NCBI GenBank assembly: GCA_003132905.1
Contig: PKZC01000434.1
Location: forward strand, 2,837-14,648
DNA: 11,812 nucleotides
Direction: 5' to 3'
DNA from: Bryobacterales bacterium
GTDB lineage: Bacteria; Acidobacteriota; Terriglobia; Bryobacterales; Bryobacteraceae
Below the pieces are notes generated by a model, which saw only the letters and a program-made list of their open reading frames with translations, was not told where the DNA came from and did not search any database. A program made the translations under genes and the position numbers. Shown here in pieces: positions 1 to 8,228 of this stretch; within the stretch, counting starts at the first letter, position 1, and every line of letters begins with the position of its first letter.

Positions 1-1583
<1,583 letters not shown>

Positions 1584-1593
1584 GGAACCCGGT

Positions 1594-1630
1594 CGAAGGT
1601 GAACCATCGCGGCGTGGCCGAAGACCTTCG
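1594..1630. terminator. Inverted repeat just after mfd, possible transcript-end hairpin
   Basis: CGAAGGT (1594-1600) and ACCTTCG (1624-1630) form a perfect 7-bp stem around a 23-nt GC-rich loop, starting 11 bases after the mfd stop and just before the stop of the minus-strand TPR-like ORF. No U-tract follows on either strand, so it is not a classical intrinsic terminator. It may be an RNA-stabilising 3' hairpin or chance. Confidence 0.25.
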
Positions 1631-1632
1631 CG

Positions 1633-1833
1633 CTAGGAGTGCTTGGCTTCGTAGTCCAGCAGTTTGTGCAACTCACCGTGGAACTCTGGCTTGAGACGCT
1701 GGACATGGCCAAGTTCCTCGAGCGCTTTTTCATGGTCACCGCTTTTGAGATAGGCCGCGCCCAGAAAATCCTGAACGTCCACCGAATCTGGATTTAGGTG
1801 AGTTTTCGGGGTGGAGTCAAAAATGAAGCCCAC
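1633..1833 (-). pseudogene. Short TPR-like ORF, probable C-terminal remnant of a TPR protein
   Basis: A 66-residue frame on the minus strand, convergent with mfd. Its core reads like one tetratricopeptide repeat plus the first helix of another: NPDSVDVQDFLGAAYLKSGD and then HEKALEELGHVQRLKPEF, with the small and aromatic residues (G, A, Y, A, P) at TPR spacing. TPR helices bind partner proteins. The homology begins about 12 residues after the only available start, a GTG at 1831-1833. That start is preceded by an in-frame stop and has no ribosome-binding site, and a lone TPR rarely folds as a separate protein. I therefore read it as the surviving 3' end of a longer TPR gene whose 5' part was lost in the disturbed stretch at 1834-2000. 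It could still be a genuine small protein. Confidence 0.45.
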
Positions 1834-1900
1834 AGTATTCGCGGGGATCGGTCACCCACACACTTCGATAAACACATCGAAATGGGTGCAACCAGGTTCG

Positions 1901-1940
1901 AAGCAATGAGAATCACAAGGAAGCAATGAGAATCACAAGT
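1901..1940. repeat. Tandem duplication of a 20-bp unit
   Basis: AAGCAATGAGAATCACAAGG (1901-1920) is followed immediately by AAGCAATGAGAATCACAAGT (1921-1940), identical in 19 of 20 positions. It lies outside coding sequence. Two copies with almost no divergence point to a recent slippage or junction duplication. No flanking terminal inverted repeats or transposase are visible. Confidence 0.9.
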
Positions 1941-1953
1941 AAGATGTAATCAG

Positions 1954-1969
1954 GACGTCTCCAGACGTC
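1954..1969. repeat. Short palindrome, possible operator or rearrangement scar
   Basis: GACGTCT (1954-1960) and AGACGTC (1963-1969) form a perfect 7-bp inverted repeat with a 2-base spacer. It sits 14 bases after the tandem duplication and about 60 bases upstream of the sigma-28-type -35 box. The symmetry would suit a dimeric DNA-binding protein, but no regulator gene is adjacent. Confidence 0.3.
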
Positions 1970-2026
1970 TGTACTGCCTCGCCAATCCGCAAGGAGCAAG
2001 CGTGTTTCGATTCTCAACTGCCCCTC

Positions 2027-2053
2027 TATGGTTTGACTTTGTGCTGCCGATAA
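2027..2053 (+). promoter_or_regulatory. Sigma-28 (FliA/SigD-type) flagellar promoter driving the chemoreceptor gene
   Basis: TATGGTTT (2027-2034), an 11-nt spacer and GCCGATAA (2046-2053) match the well-established enterobacterial FliA consensus TAAAGTTT-N11-GCCGATAA at 14 of 16 defined positions, with exact spacing and a perfect -10. The target gene is a methyl-accepting chemotaxis protein, a classic sigma-28 regulon member. Transcription would begin near 2060, giving a leader of about 130 nt. What is seen is the match; that a sigma-28 factor exists in this genome is inferred. Confidence 0.72.
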
Positions 2054-2190
2054 GTCTGACGTGAGCATGCATCGTGAGGGTATCGGTAGACCTCCTTCTT
2101 GAGGAGCGACGAGCGGATCGTGATTGTCTTAGAAGTTTCAGATCAAAAGTACTGACTCTATTGAAAGCATAAATACGGTCGAAAATAGCA

Positions 2191-3861
2191 GTGAACAAAC
2201 TTTCAAATATCAAAATCGGTAAAAAGCTGGCCCTGGTGTTGGGCGGCAATGTCGTCCTGCTGGTAGCGATGGCCGCTGCCGGGTTATACGCCATCCGCTC
2301 TCTGCACGTCACAAACCAGGCGGTCCAGCAGGAGAGCCGGATGATCGTGCTGGCGCAGAGGATGTCGGGCAATCAAATGGGTATCCAGATGGAACTCGTT
2401 AAGCTGCTTTCGGAGATCAAGGACGGAACGAATAGCTGGGACCGAATCCAGGGCATGCGGGACGATTACAAGAAGGCCTTCGAGGAGCTCCGGGCTCGAA
2501 CCGACACCGAGGAAGGCAAGCATATGCTGCAACAGGCCGTAGACTCTATTGCTCAGCGGAAGGCCCTGTATGTGCCAGTGCAGACTCTGATTGAGAAGAA
2601 GAAGATGCCGGAGGCGCGAAAGCTGTTTTCGCAAAAGAATGCAGCGCTCGACGCGGGCGTAGTGGCGGCGCTGGGGGAATTGCAGGGCTACCGTTCGAAA
2701 AAGTTCGAGAGCATCATCGCTGAGGCCGAGACCTTTGCCCGCAAGGTTAGATTGTCCCTCATCGGATTCGCTCTGATTGCGATCACAGTGGCGCTGGTCT
2801 TCGGTAGGCTGCTCGAAAGAAGCATTGTCGTGCCGCTCGAAGTGGCGATCGTCCGGCTAGGCGAGTTGGCAGATGGGGACGTTTCGCGCGATCTTTCCCC
2901 CGGTTATCTGAATCGTGACGATGAGATCGGAGCACTCTCCAAGGCCATCCAGCGCATGTCTGTCAGCCTGCGCGAAATCATCAGGAACATCATCCAGGGG
3001 ATTCAGGTCTTATTATCCTCAGCTGTGGAATTGTCGGCTCATTCGGGTCAGATGTCGGAGGGCTCGCTGGAAGCGTCGGGCCAGGCCCACGCCGTGGCCG
3101 CCGCTGCCGAGCAGATGAGCGCGAACGTAATATCTGTTGCATCCGGGATGGAACAGACCGCCACGAATCTGAACAGTGTCGCCTTGGCGACCGAGCAAAT
3201 GACCTCCACGATCGGTGAGATTGCCGGCAATTCAGAGAAGGCGCGGGGCATCACCGAGGACGCCAGCCGACAGGCAGCTCGCATCAGTGCGCAGATGAAT
3301 GAATTGGGAGCGGCGGCACAGCTGATCGGCAAGGTTACAGAAACGATCACCGAAATTTCCTCGCAGACAAATCTGTTGGCGCTGAACGCCACCATCGAAG
3401 CGGCACGCGCAGGCTCGGCCGGAAAAGGATTTGCCGTGGTGGCAACGGAAATCAAGGCGCTGGCTCAACAGACTGCCGCCGCCACACAGGACATCAAGAG
3501 GCAGATCGCCGGCGTCCAGTCCGCTACCGCGGGAGGAATCAGTGAAATCGGCAAGGTCTCCCAGGTAATCGGGGATGTGACCGCCATCGTGGCATCGATC
3601 GCCGCGGCCATCGAAGAGCAATCAACCGCGACGAAAAATATCACGACTAATGTCGCCGAAGCATCCGTGGGTGTAACCGATTCAAACAAACGCGTGTCGG
3701 AGACATCGCATGCCACCTCGGAGATCGCAAGAGAGATCGTCGGAGTAGACCATGCCGCGGGCCTGATGGCTAAGGGCAGCGAACAGGTGAAGGCCAGCGC
3801 GGCGGACCTGTCCCGGGTTGCCGAGCAATTACAGGCCACATTGGCGCGGTTTAGGGTTTGA
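2191..3861 (+). CDS. Methyl-accepting chemotaxis protein with 4HB-type sensor and HAMP domain
   Basis: A 556-residue inner-membrane chemoreceptor that would pass ligand signals through CheW to CheA. TM1 lies at about residues 13-35. A helical periplasmic sensor of about 150 residues (36-186) resembles four-helix-bundle MCP sensors. TM2 lies at about 188-207, then HAMP at about 208-262 ([16 protein letters not shown]), then a long cytoplasmic coiled coil. The conserved hairpin tip ([20 protein letters not shown], about 388-407, followed by [10 protein letters not shown]) contacts CheA and CheW. Glu/Gln-rich flanks such as AEQMS and IEEQST are candidate methylation sites. There is no C-terminal NWETF-like CheR/CheB tether. 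The GTG start is the only suitable one after the in-frame stop at 2170-2172; ribosome-binding complementarity is weak. No che genes are nearby, so it is an orphan receptor. The ligand cannot be predicted. Confidence 0.95.
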   Translation: MNKLSNIKIGKKLALVLGGNVVLLVAMAAAGLYAIRSLHVTNQAVQQESRMIVLAQRMSGNQMGIQMELVKLLSEIKDGTNSWDRIQGMRDDYKKAFEELRARTDTEEGKHMLQQAVDSIAQRKALYVPVQTLIEKKKMPEARKLFSQKNAALDAGVVAALGELQGYRSKKFESIIAEAETFARKVRLSLIGFALIAITVALVFGRLLERSIVVPLEVAIVRLGELADGDVSRDLSPGYLNRDDEIGALSKAIQRMSVSLREIIRNIIQGIQVLLSSAVELSAHSGQMSEGSLEASGQAHAVAAAAEQMSANVISVASGMEQTATNLNSVALATEQMTSTIGEIAGNSEKARGITEDASRQAARISAQMNELGAAAQLIGKVTETITEISSQTNLLALNATIEAARAGSAGKGFAVVATEIKALAQQTAAATQDIKRQIAGVQSATAGGISEIGKVSQVIGDVTAIVASIAAAIEEQSTATKNITTNVAEASVGVTDSNKRVSETSHATSEIAREIVGVDHAAGLMAKGSEQVKASAADLSRVAEQLQATLARFRV

Positions 3862-3997
3862 GGGCCTCGCATGGCTCGCGGAATTTCGGGATCTCAGTAG
3901 GAAGCGACGGAACCGCAAGCGTTGGTAAGCCCGATAGGAAGTTCACAGTTGACGTCCAGACTATTACTTGGTCTCGTCTTAGCAGTAAGCTAGAAGC

Positions 3998-4261
3998 ATG
4001 GATGGAGTTCAGGTCATTCTTCCTGCCGAGCTACTCGCGGCGGCTGGCGTGAATCCCGCAGACGCGTCCAGAGGTGCCACCATGCTTCTTGCGCTTGAGC
4101 TCTATCGCGAAAACAAAATATCTCTTGGACGCGCGGCCGAATTGTCTCGAACGTCCGTTGAGGCGTTTATGGTTTTCGCCGGCCAGCACGAAGCTTCAAT
4201 ACATTACAGTCTCGCGGATCTGGAAGAGGACCGGCGGACGATTCAACGTCTCAACTCGTGA
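3998..4261 (+). CDS. UPF0175-family antitoxin
   Basis: An 87-residue protein resembling the UPF0175 family, whose members commonly pair with DUF3368 PIN-like toxins as type II antitoxins. The N-terminal part (VQVILPAELLAAAG) is a short beta strand and helix. The middle (ALELYRENKISLGRAAELS, then RTSVEAFMVF) gives the helix-turn-helix-like segment typical of the family, probably for DNA binding and autoregulation. The C-terminal part (SLADLEEDRRTIQRL) would be the toxin-binding region. Its TGA (4259-4261) overlaps the toxin's GTG start in a GTGA arrangement, so the two are translationally coupled. The ATG at 3998 has only a weak AGAAG in front of it. Length is normal for the family. The antitoxin frame is intact although the partner toxin is broken. 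Confidence 0.82.
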   Translation: MDGVQVILPAELLAAAGVNPADASRGATMLLALELYRENKISLGRAAELSRTSVEAFMVFAGQHEASIHYSLADLEEDRRTIQRLNS

Positions 4262-4763
4262 TCGCCGTATCCAATTCCTCTCCCCTCATCACTCTTTCCC
4301 GCGCCCATCAACTTGAACTTCTGCATGATTTCTATGCGCAGATAGCGATTCCGCACGAAGTCTACGAGGAAAGTGGTGGTCGCGGGTGCCCGGCTACCTG
4401 GAGCCGAAGAAGTTCAGGGCGCACCCTTGGATTCGGGTCCATTCAGGTCGATCGGAACCGCTTGAAGCAGTAAAAGCTGCATGCGTTGGTCTCGGACGTG
4501 GCGAGCAAAGCGCTATTTACTTAGCGTCGACCCTCGGCGCCGATTTAGTCCTAATAGACGAAGGGCGAGCGCGGCGCGCTGCAAAGGCTGTCGGACTCGC
4601 GGTGGCGGGCTCAATCGCGATTCTCGAACGTGGGGCGATGCTCCATAAGGTCGCGGATCTCCGATCAGTTTACCTGGATCTCATCGCGCAAGGGATACGT
4701 TTCGATCCCAAACTTCTGGATCAGAGTCTGGCGACCATAGGGCTCGGGAAACTGAATCCATAG
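4258..4763 (+). pseudogene. DUF3368 PIN-like toxin, disrupted by two single-base frameshifts
   Basis: PIN-domain toxins are metal-dependent ribonucleases. Three reading frames must be joined to recover the protein. Frame A (4258-4371) gives VSNSSPLITLSRAHQLELL and IPHEVYEE. Frame B (4373-4423) gives VVVAGARLPGAEEVQGA. Frame C (4425-4760) gives PWIRV, then GLGRGEQSAIYLA, ADLVLIDEGRARRAAKAVGL and VAGSIAILERG. Dropping one A from AAA (4370-4372) and one C from CCC (4424-4426) restores a 167-residue protein of normal family length. The conserved acidic positions (GRGEQSA, LIDEGRAR) are kept. Read literally, translation leaves the family sequence after about 38 residues and stops by 4473, so no toxin would be made. 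Either this is a real inactivated toxin beside a live antitoxin, or the bases are assembly errors. The rest of the sequence is well preserved, so any loss is recent. Confidence 0.85.
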
Positions 4764-4772
4764 CAGTCCCAC

Positions 4773-4781
4773 TGCTACAAT
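4773..4781 (+). promoter_or_regulatory. Extended -10 promoter giving a likely leaderless MFS transcript
   Basis: TGCTACAAT matches the extended -10 pattern TGnTATAAT with one mismatch. The hexamer ends at 4781 and GTG begins at 4788, where transcription should start. No Shine-Dalgarno sequence precedes the GTG. A -35 element is weak, as is usual with an extended -10. Confidence 0.5.
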
Positions 4782-4787
4782 CACCAC

Positions 4788-6041
4788 GTGCGAACGCCCA
4801 TCCCTGCCCGCTGGGTTGCGATCACCGTTTTCATTTTCGCTTCGGTCCTGAATTATCTCGATCGCCAGATCCTCGCCACGATGGTGGATATTTGGCGCAC
4901 GCGCCCCGAATTTCCGTTCACGTATGACGATTACGGCCTGCTGCTTTCGGTCTTCTCCATCGCTTACGCGCTGAGCGCGTTATTTGTCGGCTGGTTCATC
5001 GATCGCGTGGGTTTGAATCGCGGCGCAGGCTGGGCCGTGGCGCTGTGGGCCGTTGCAAGCTTCGGCACCGGCGCATCGCACAGCGTTCACGAACTGCTGA
5101 TATGGCGCGCCCTGCTTGGAATATCCGAAGCCAGCGCCATCGCGGCCGTTACCAAAGCGGTTGCGCTCTATCTGCTGCCGCCCGAACGCGCCGTGGGACA
5201 AGCCATGAGCCAACTCGGCTTGAGCCTGGGCGCGGGTATCGCTCCTGCATTCGCCGTGTACTTTTCCTATCGCTATTCCTGGCATTGGGCCTTCTATGCT
5301 GCCGGAATATTAAGCCTGGCGTGGATTCCGATGTGGCTCGCCACCTCGCGCGTCATCACACCGGTCGAACCTCTTCAGGTCGGCAAGCCCGCGCATTCCT
5401 TCGGTCTGCTGCGCGATCCAAAACTGTGGGCCCTCATGATCGCCAACATGCTCGGCATGACCGTCTATAGCCTGTGGGCGAATTGGGCGCCCACGTTTTT
5501 GGTGCGCGTCCATCACCTTACACCGCCACAAGCTTCGCACTACACCTGGATCGTTCCTCTAGCGGGCTACCTCGGCGCGCTGCTGGGCGGCGCCATTTCC
5601 TGGCGATTGGTTCGCAACGGCCACACTCCCGTCGCCGCACGCAAACGCGCGTGCCTGATTTCCGCCGTCTTTCTGCTAGGAACCATGGCGGTACCGTTAC
5701 TACCTAACCCGGTCCTTGCCACCGGGGGAATGTCGTTTAGTTTTTTCTGGGTTTGTGCTTGGAGCACCAATCACTACACGCTTCCCATTGATATCTATGG
5801 CGCTGGTCGCGCGGCGTTCGGCGGAGCATCCCTCGTATTTGCCTACGGCGTGATGCAATCTTTCGTTTCGCGTCCGCTTGCCGCAGTCATCGAACGCTAC
5901 GGTTTCGGATTCGTGTGCTTTGCCTTCGCCTGGCTGCCGATAGTCAGCTATCTTCTAGTACATTTTCTGATCAGCGATAATTCAGGCTCCAGCACACTTG
6001 TTCAGTCACAAGTCGTGGAAAATGCGCCTAGTACCGCCTAG
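4788..6041 (+). CDS. MFS transporter, probably anion:cation symporter (ACS) type
   Basis: A 417-residue inner-membrane protein with about 12 hydrophobic segments in the two-bundle MFS pattern. TM1 carries NYLDRQ (residues 22-27), typical of the ACS and related families that include the hexuronate transporter ExuT. The loop between TM2 and TM3 (GWFIDRVGLNRG, residues 68-79) holds the MFS signature. TM4 and TM5 include LLGISEASAIAAVTKAVALY and a Gly-rich helix (LGLSLGAG). A central hydrophilic loop at about residues 186-205 separates the halves. Such carriers usually import organic anions with protons or sodium; the substrate cannot be read from sequence, and no catabolic gene lies beside it. 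The GTG start follows the toxin remnant by 24 bases. It has its own -10 box and no ribosome-binding site. There is no frame break and the stop is TAG. Confidence 0.88.
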   Translation: MRTPIPARWVAITVFIFASVLNYLDRQILATMVDIWRTRPEFPFTYDDYGLLLSVFSIAYALSALFVGWFIDRVGLNRGAGWAVALWAVASFGTGASHSVHELLIWRALLGISEASAIAAVTKAVALYLLPPERAVGQAMSQLGLSLGAGIAPAFAVYFSYRYSWHWAFYAAGILSLAWIPMWLATSRVITPVEPLQVGKPAHSFGLLRDPKLWALMIANMLGMTVYSLWANWAPTFLVRVHHLTPPQASHYTWIVPLAGYLGALLGGAISWRLVRNGHTPVAARKRACLISAVFLLGTMAVPLLPNPVLATGGMSFSFFWVCAWSTNHYTLPIDIYGAGRAAFGGASLVFAYGVMQSFVSRPLAAVIERYGFGFVCFAFAWLPIVSYLLVHFLISDNSGSSTLVQSQVVENAPSTA

Positions 6042-6087
6042 TCCTTCCGTACTTTGTTCGGCAAGAGGTGGTCAACTAAGGTATTTA

Positions 6088-6148
6088 TCAGGGGTAACCT
6101 GAGATCGCTTTCGCTAATCTAACCAATAGACGGCGGAGGCGCTGCCTC
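6088..6148. terminator. Two small hairpins between the MFS gene and the Cys-rich protein gene
   Basis: TCAGG-GGTAA-CCTGA (6088-6102) and GAGGC-GCT-GCCTC (6136-6148) are perfect 5-bp stems. The second is followed only by TT, so neither is a strong intrinsic terminator. They may form a weak 3' end for the transporter transcript. Apart from these and the -10-like box, the 140-base gap holds nothing I recognise. Confidence 0.25.
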
Positions 6149-6168
6149 TTAAGACTGCTTCGGAAGGA

Positions 6169-6174
6169 TGTAAT
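6169..6174 (+). promoter_or_regulatory. -10-like hexamer seven bases before the Cys-rich protein start
   Basis: TGTAAT matches TATAAT at five of six positions and ends seven bases before ATG 6182, so the transcript could be nearly leaderless. A competing reading is GGAAGG (6162-6167) as a ribosome-binding site, but its 14-base spacing is too long. No clear -35 is seen. Confidence 0.3.
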
Positions 6175-6181
6175 AGAAGTT

Positions 6182-6439
6182 ATGAAAGTTCAGTACCCCT
6201 ATCGCTGCGACTACTGCCAGAACCTGAAAGGTCAGACCAACCATTGGTGGCTGCGGCCTCAGGATGCCGAGCAATTCCGCTTAGTCCGCTGGGACCAACA
6301 GCTTGCCGACATGGACGGTCACGAACACATTTGCTCGGAATCCTGCGCCTCCAAAGCGCTTTCCAAGTGGTTGGCGCAGGCTAGCGGCAACCAGGTGCAT
6401 CCGGCGACCAAAGAACGCTCCATGGCCGCTGTTCAGTAG
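6182..6439 (+). CDS. Small hypothetical protein with a CxxC...CxxxC metal-site pattern
   Basis: An 85-residue soluble protein that I cannot name. It begins with an aromatic-rich strand (YPYRCDYCQ) carrying C9 and C12. A second pair, C51 and C55, occurs in HEHICSESC, followed by a helix (ASKALSKWLAQ). CxxC plus CxxxC at this distance, with His46, His48 and aromatic residues (NHWWLRP), strongly suggests a treble-clef-like or rubredoxin-like zinc site. The tail (about 70-85) looks disordered. No signal peptide or membrane segment is present. The balanced composition, the ATG start and Cys pairs joined to a plausible helix support a real gene. Its stop overlaps by 7 bases the stop of the converging minus-strand gene, so the two 3' ends interfere. 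A role in binding nucleic acid or protein would be a guess. Confidence 0.7.
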   Translation: MKVQYPYRCDYCQNLKGQTNHWWLRPQDAEQFRLVRWDQQLADMDGHEHICSESCASKALSKWLAQASGNQVHPATKERSMAAVQ

Positions 6440-7392
6440 GTTTTCAGGTACGTTAATTCCTTCTTGGCGGCTGCGACTGTCCAGTTGTGCCATGGCGGTT
6501 GGTGCATCGTAATTTTTTCAAAACACGCCGCAGCCTCGCGGTAGCGCTTGCTGTTCTCTAGATACTCTCCGTAGTAAAACCAAGCCGTCGGCAGCGAAGG
6601 ATGATCGCGGATCACCGCTGTCGCCGACGCCTCGGTTTCCGGCAAACGCAGTTGTGCGAAAAGGTACAGCAGGGAAACATCGCGCATCGATTCCAGTTCC
6701 GGAAACTTGTCGAGCGCCTGATGAACAACCTGCGCGCTCGCGTTACGATGTCCGCGACGGAACTCGGCCAGCGCCTGGGCGATCCATTCGTCGCGCTGTG
6801 AAACTTGCAGGCCCACGACATCCTTGAAAAATGCGAGGGCGATATCGGATCGCGCAATGTTTCCCGCCTCTACCTGCGTGTCCCCTGAGACCACCAGCGC
6901 GAGTCTCTTCTCGCTCGGAAATTCAACCTGAACAATAAGCACGGAAGGTGTGTGGCACCAAAGCATGTCGTGGCCATCGTACCTTTGATGGAACCACCCC
7001 AGCGCCAAGTGTTCGTGGCTTGCAAACCGCACGGCATCCGGCAGACGACCGACGCGGGCGATTGGCCTCAGCGCATCGACGAACGCAGTATTTTCGAGCA
7101 CTTCCTCGCCTGGCGTTCCATCGGCGGTATTGTTGAGCACCTGTCCGATCGTCGCGCCGGGCGGTGTGGGTGCCGCGCTATCCAGTAGAGCGTGGGGAAT
7201 GCGCTCGGCGATCACCGGCGTTTCGCAAGCCGTCTCGGTGATGTTGCCATGGCGCCAAACTACGCGGCCCGATTCGATGATCGCCGCGCGGCTGCCAGGC
7301 GCCATGTTGTGCATGTCGAGTTCAAACTTTGCAAATTGATCCCGCGCGGCCACTGGCCACCACACCAAAAACACCGCGAGCCAAAGCTTCAC
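6433..7392 (-). CDS. Exported serine beta-lactamase-like pseudoenzyme with C-terminal TPR-like region
   Basis: A 319-residue protein starting at GTG 7390-7392, which overlaps the upstream kinase stop as GTGA. A longer ATG start at 7431 would overlap by 43 bases and place charged residues before the signal, so I prefer the GTG. Residues 1-17 form a signal peptide or anchor (MKLWLAVFLVWWPVAAR). Residues 20-195 carry traces of the class C beta-lactamase/serine hydrolase family: PGSRAAIIESGRVVWRHG near the N-terminal strands, TIGQVLNNTADGTPG where family members have their HLLSHTSG segment, and ALGWF followed by LWCHTPS in the position of the late WxHxG/HTG motif. Between the first two blocks, about 50 residues holding the SxxK nucleophile are missing, and no YxN is seen. 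Residues 200-319 are alpha-helical with TPR-like repeats (AWFYYGEYLENSKRYREAAA). Hydrolysis looks impossible; a binding or sensing role is inferred. Confidence 0.7.
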   Translation of the reverse strand: MKLWLAVFLVWWPVAARDQFAKFELDMHNMAPGSRAAIIESGRVVWRHGNITETACETPVIAERIPHALLDSAAPTPPGATIGQVLNNTADGTPGEEVLENTAFVDALRPIARVGRLPDAVRFASHEHLALGWFHQRYDGHDMLWCHTPSVLIVQVEFPSEKRLALVVSGDTQVEAGNIARSDIALAFFKDVVGLQVSQRDEWIAQALAEFRRGHRNASAQVVHQALDKFPELESMRDVSLLYLFAQLRLPETEASATAVIRDHPSLPTAWFYYGEYLENSKRYREAAACFEKITMHQPPWHNWTVAAAKKELTYLKTY

Positions 7393-7880
7393 TTTTTGTA
7401 ACCGATTTTGCGCAGAAAGCCGTGCCTCCATTCGGCATCCGCAGCCGTCTCAACGCCCTTCGGCGACGCTCCGTCAATCACGCCCAGCACTCCCCTGCCC
7501 TGCTCTGTCTCGGCCACAATCACCTCCACCGGATTCGCAGTCGCGCAAAAAATGGTGCAGACCTCCGGCGTCTCCAAAATGCGATTCTTCACATTGATTG
7601 GAAACCCGCCGCGCAGCGCCACCACGAACATGTGCCCAGCGCCCACCGCGCTCGCGTTTCTGGTTGCGATGGCCTTCAGCTCATCGTCGTTGCCATCGAC
7701 GCGCGTGAGACAGGCCCCCGACGCTTCATTGAAAGCGATGCCGAACTTCATTTGCGGAACGGTATTGACGATCGCCTCGTAAATATCTTCCACCGTTTTG
7801 ATGAAATGGCTGTGCCCGACAATCACGTTGCCGTCCGTTGGAATCTCGATCCGAATCGCGTGCAGCTTCATGTCCACCAT
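7389..7880 (-). CDS. Adenosine-specific kinase (PF04008 type)
   Basis: A 163-residue protein matching the small adenosine-specific kinase family first characterised from hyperthermophilic archaea, unrelated to the ribokinase-fold adenosine kinases. The reaction is adenosine + ATP to AMP + ADP. Family blocks visible in order: GHSHFIKTVEDIYEAIV, MKFGIAFNEASGACLTRVDGND, GAGHMFVVALRGGFPINVKNRI, ETPEVCTIFCATANPVEVIVA and GRGVLGVIDGASPKGVE. Length is normal and all blocks are intact. There is no signal peptide, so it should be cytoplasmic. The ATG at 7880 gives MVDMKLHAIRIEIP. The next ATG at 7871 would give MKLHAIRIEIP, closer to the usual family N-terminus. It is the middle gene of a three-gene minus-strand operon: 24 bases after the 105-aa gene and overlapping the next gene by 4 bases. 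Confidence 0.92.
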   Translation of the reverse strand: MVDMKLHAIRIEIPTDGNVIVGHSHFIKTVEDIYEAIVNTVPQMKFGIAFNEASGACLTRVDGNDDELKAIATRNASAVGAGHMFVVALRGGFPINVKNRILETPEVCTIFCATANPVEVIVAETEQGRGVLGVIDGASPKGVETAADAEWRHGFLRKIGYKK

Positions 7881-7904
7881 TAAGCCATAAGCCCTCGGCG
7901 GAGG

Positions 7905-8222
7905 TCACCTTCCGGATTGCTCCGCCAAGTCCGCCAGTTTGGTCAGCGTGGCTGCGAGTCCGCGAGCGGCTTCGGCTTGGAGATCGATCCGGATGACAAA
8001 TTGGCCGGATAGTTTACCCGTTTCCCTGACAACCAACTTCAGTTCGACCAGGGTGCCGAGCAGCGCCGTGTTCGATGCATCGCCATTTATGGAATCAAGA
8101 TTAAGAACGCGTCCCGTGTGCAGGTCGGAGATGGCCTCGCGTAGCTCGCGCGGGAAGGATATCGTGTTGCCGCGTGGCAAACGCGGAATCGTCTGAGTTT
8201 TCCGTTTGAGTTCGCTGCCCAT
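7905..8222 (-). CDS. Unrecognised 105-aa protein, first gene of the adenosine kinase operon
   Basis: I do not recognise a family. The N-terminus is basic and Pro-rich ([20 protein letters not shown]). A short helix ([10 protein letters not shown]) follows, then a middle part ([15 protein letters not shown]) and a strand (QFVIRIDL) that leads into a C-terminal amphipathic helix (about residues 82-103, [18 protein letters not shown]). There is no membrane segment, Cys pair or obvious catalytic motif. The sequence could be a small DNA- or protein-binding factor, but that is a guess. The ATG at 8222 sits six bases after a -10-like CATAAT, and no ribosome-binding site is visible. Its stop lies 24 bases before the kinase gene on the same strand, which supports co-transcription. 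Confidence 0.7.
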   Translation of the reverse strand: MGSELKRKTQTIPRLPRGNTISFPRELREAISDLHTGRVLNLDSINGDASNTALLGTLVELKLVVRETGKLSGQFVIRIDLQAEAARGLAATLTKLADLAEQSGR

Positions 8223-8228
8223 GCGTCA

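Larger units (their letters stand above)
1834..2190. other. A+T-richer gap between the TPR remnant and the chemoreceptor gene
   Basis: No convincing protein is seen on either strand; the one long minus-strand frame here runs into the MCP gene in antisense and has no recognisable content. The left part (1834-1970) holds a 20-bp tandem duplication and a short palindrome, which suggests past rearrangement. The right part holds a sigma-28-type promoter (2027-2053) and a leader of about 130 nt to the MCP start. That leader has a small hairpin, CTCCT-TCTTG-AGGAG (2092-2106). I compared the leader with the c-di-GMP riboswitch consensus and saw no match. The reading frame of the MCP has a stop (TAA 2170-2172) upstream of the chosen start. 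Confidence 0.6.

Noticed and set aside
1901..1940. Possible start of a CRISPR array
   Set aside because: There are only two copies, directly abutting with no spacer, and no cas gene is nearby.
2054..2190. Possible riboswitch in the MCP leader
   Set aside because: I saw no c-di-GMP riboswitch consensus or other known aptamer core, only a 5-bp hairpin. A covariance-model search would be needed to exclude a divergent class.
3949..3991. Possible promoter for the toxin-antitoxin pair (TTGACG at 3949-3954, TAAGCT at 3986-3991)
   Set aside because: No good -10 lies 16-18 bases after TTGACG. TAAGCT matches the -10 consensus at only three of six positions, although it sits six bases before the ATG.
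7393..7431. Upstream ATG start for the beta-lactamase-like protein
   Set aside because: It would overlap the kinase gene by 43 bases and put 13 extra charged residues before the signal peptide. The GTG at 7392 gives a typical 4-base overlap and a clean signal sequence.
7329..7883. Plus-strand open frame of 184 codons across the adenosine-specific kinase gene
   Set aside because: The minus strand encodes the intact kinase family blocks here. The plus-strand product is His/Arg-rich, as expected for a reverse-complement shadow.
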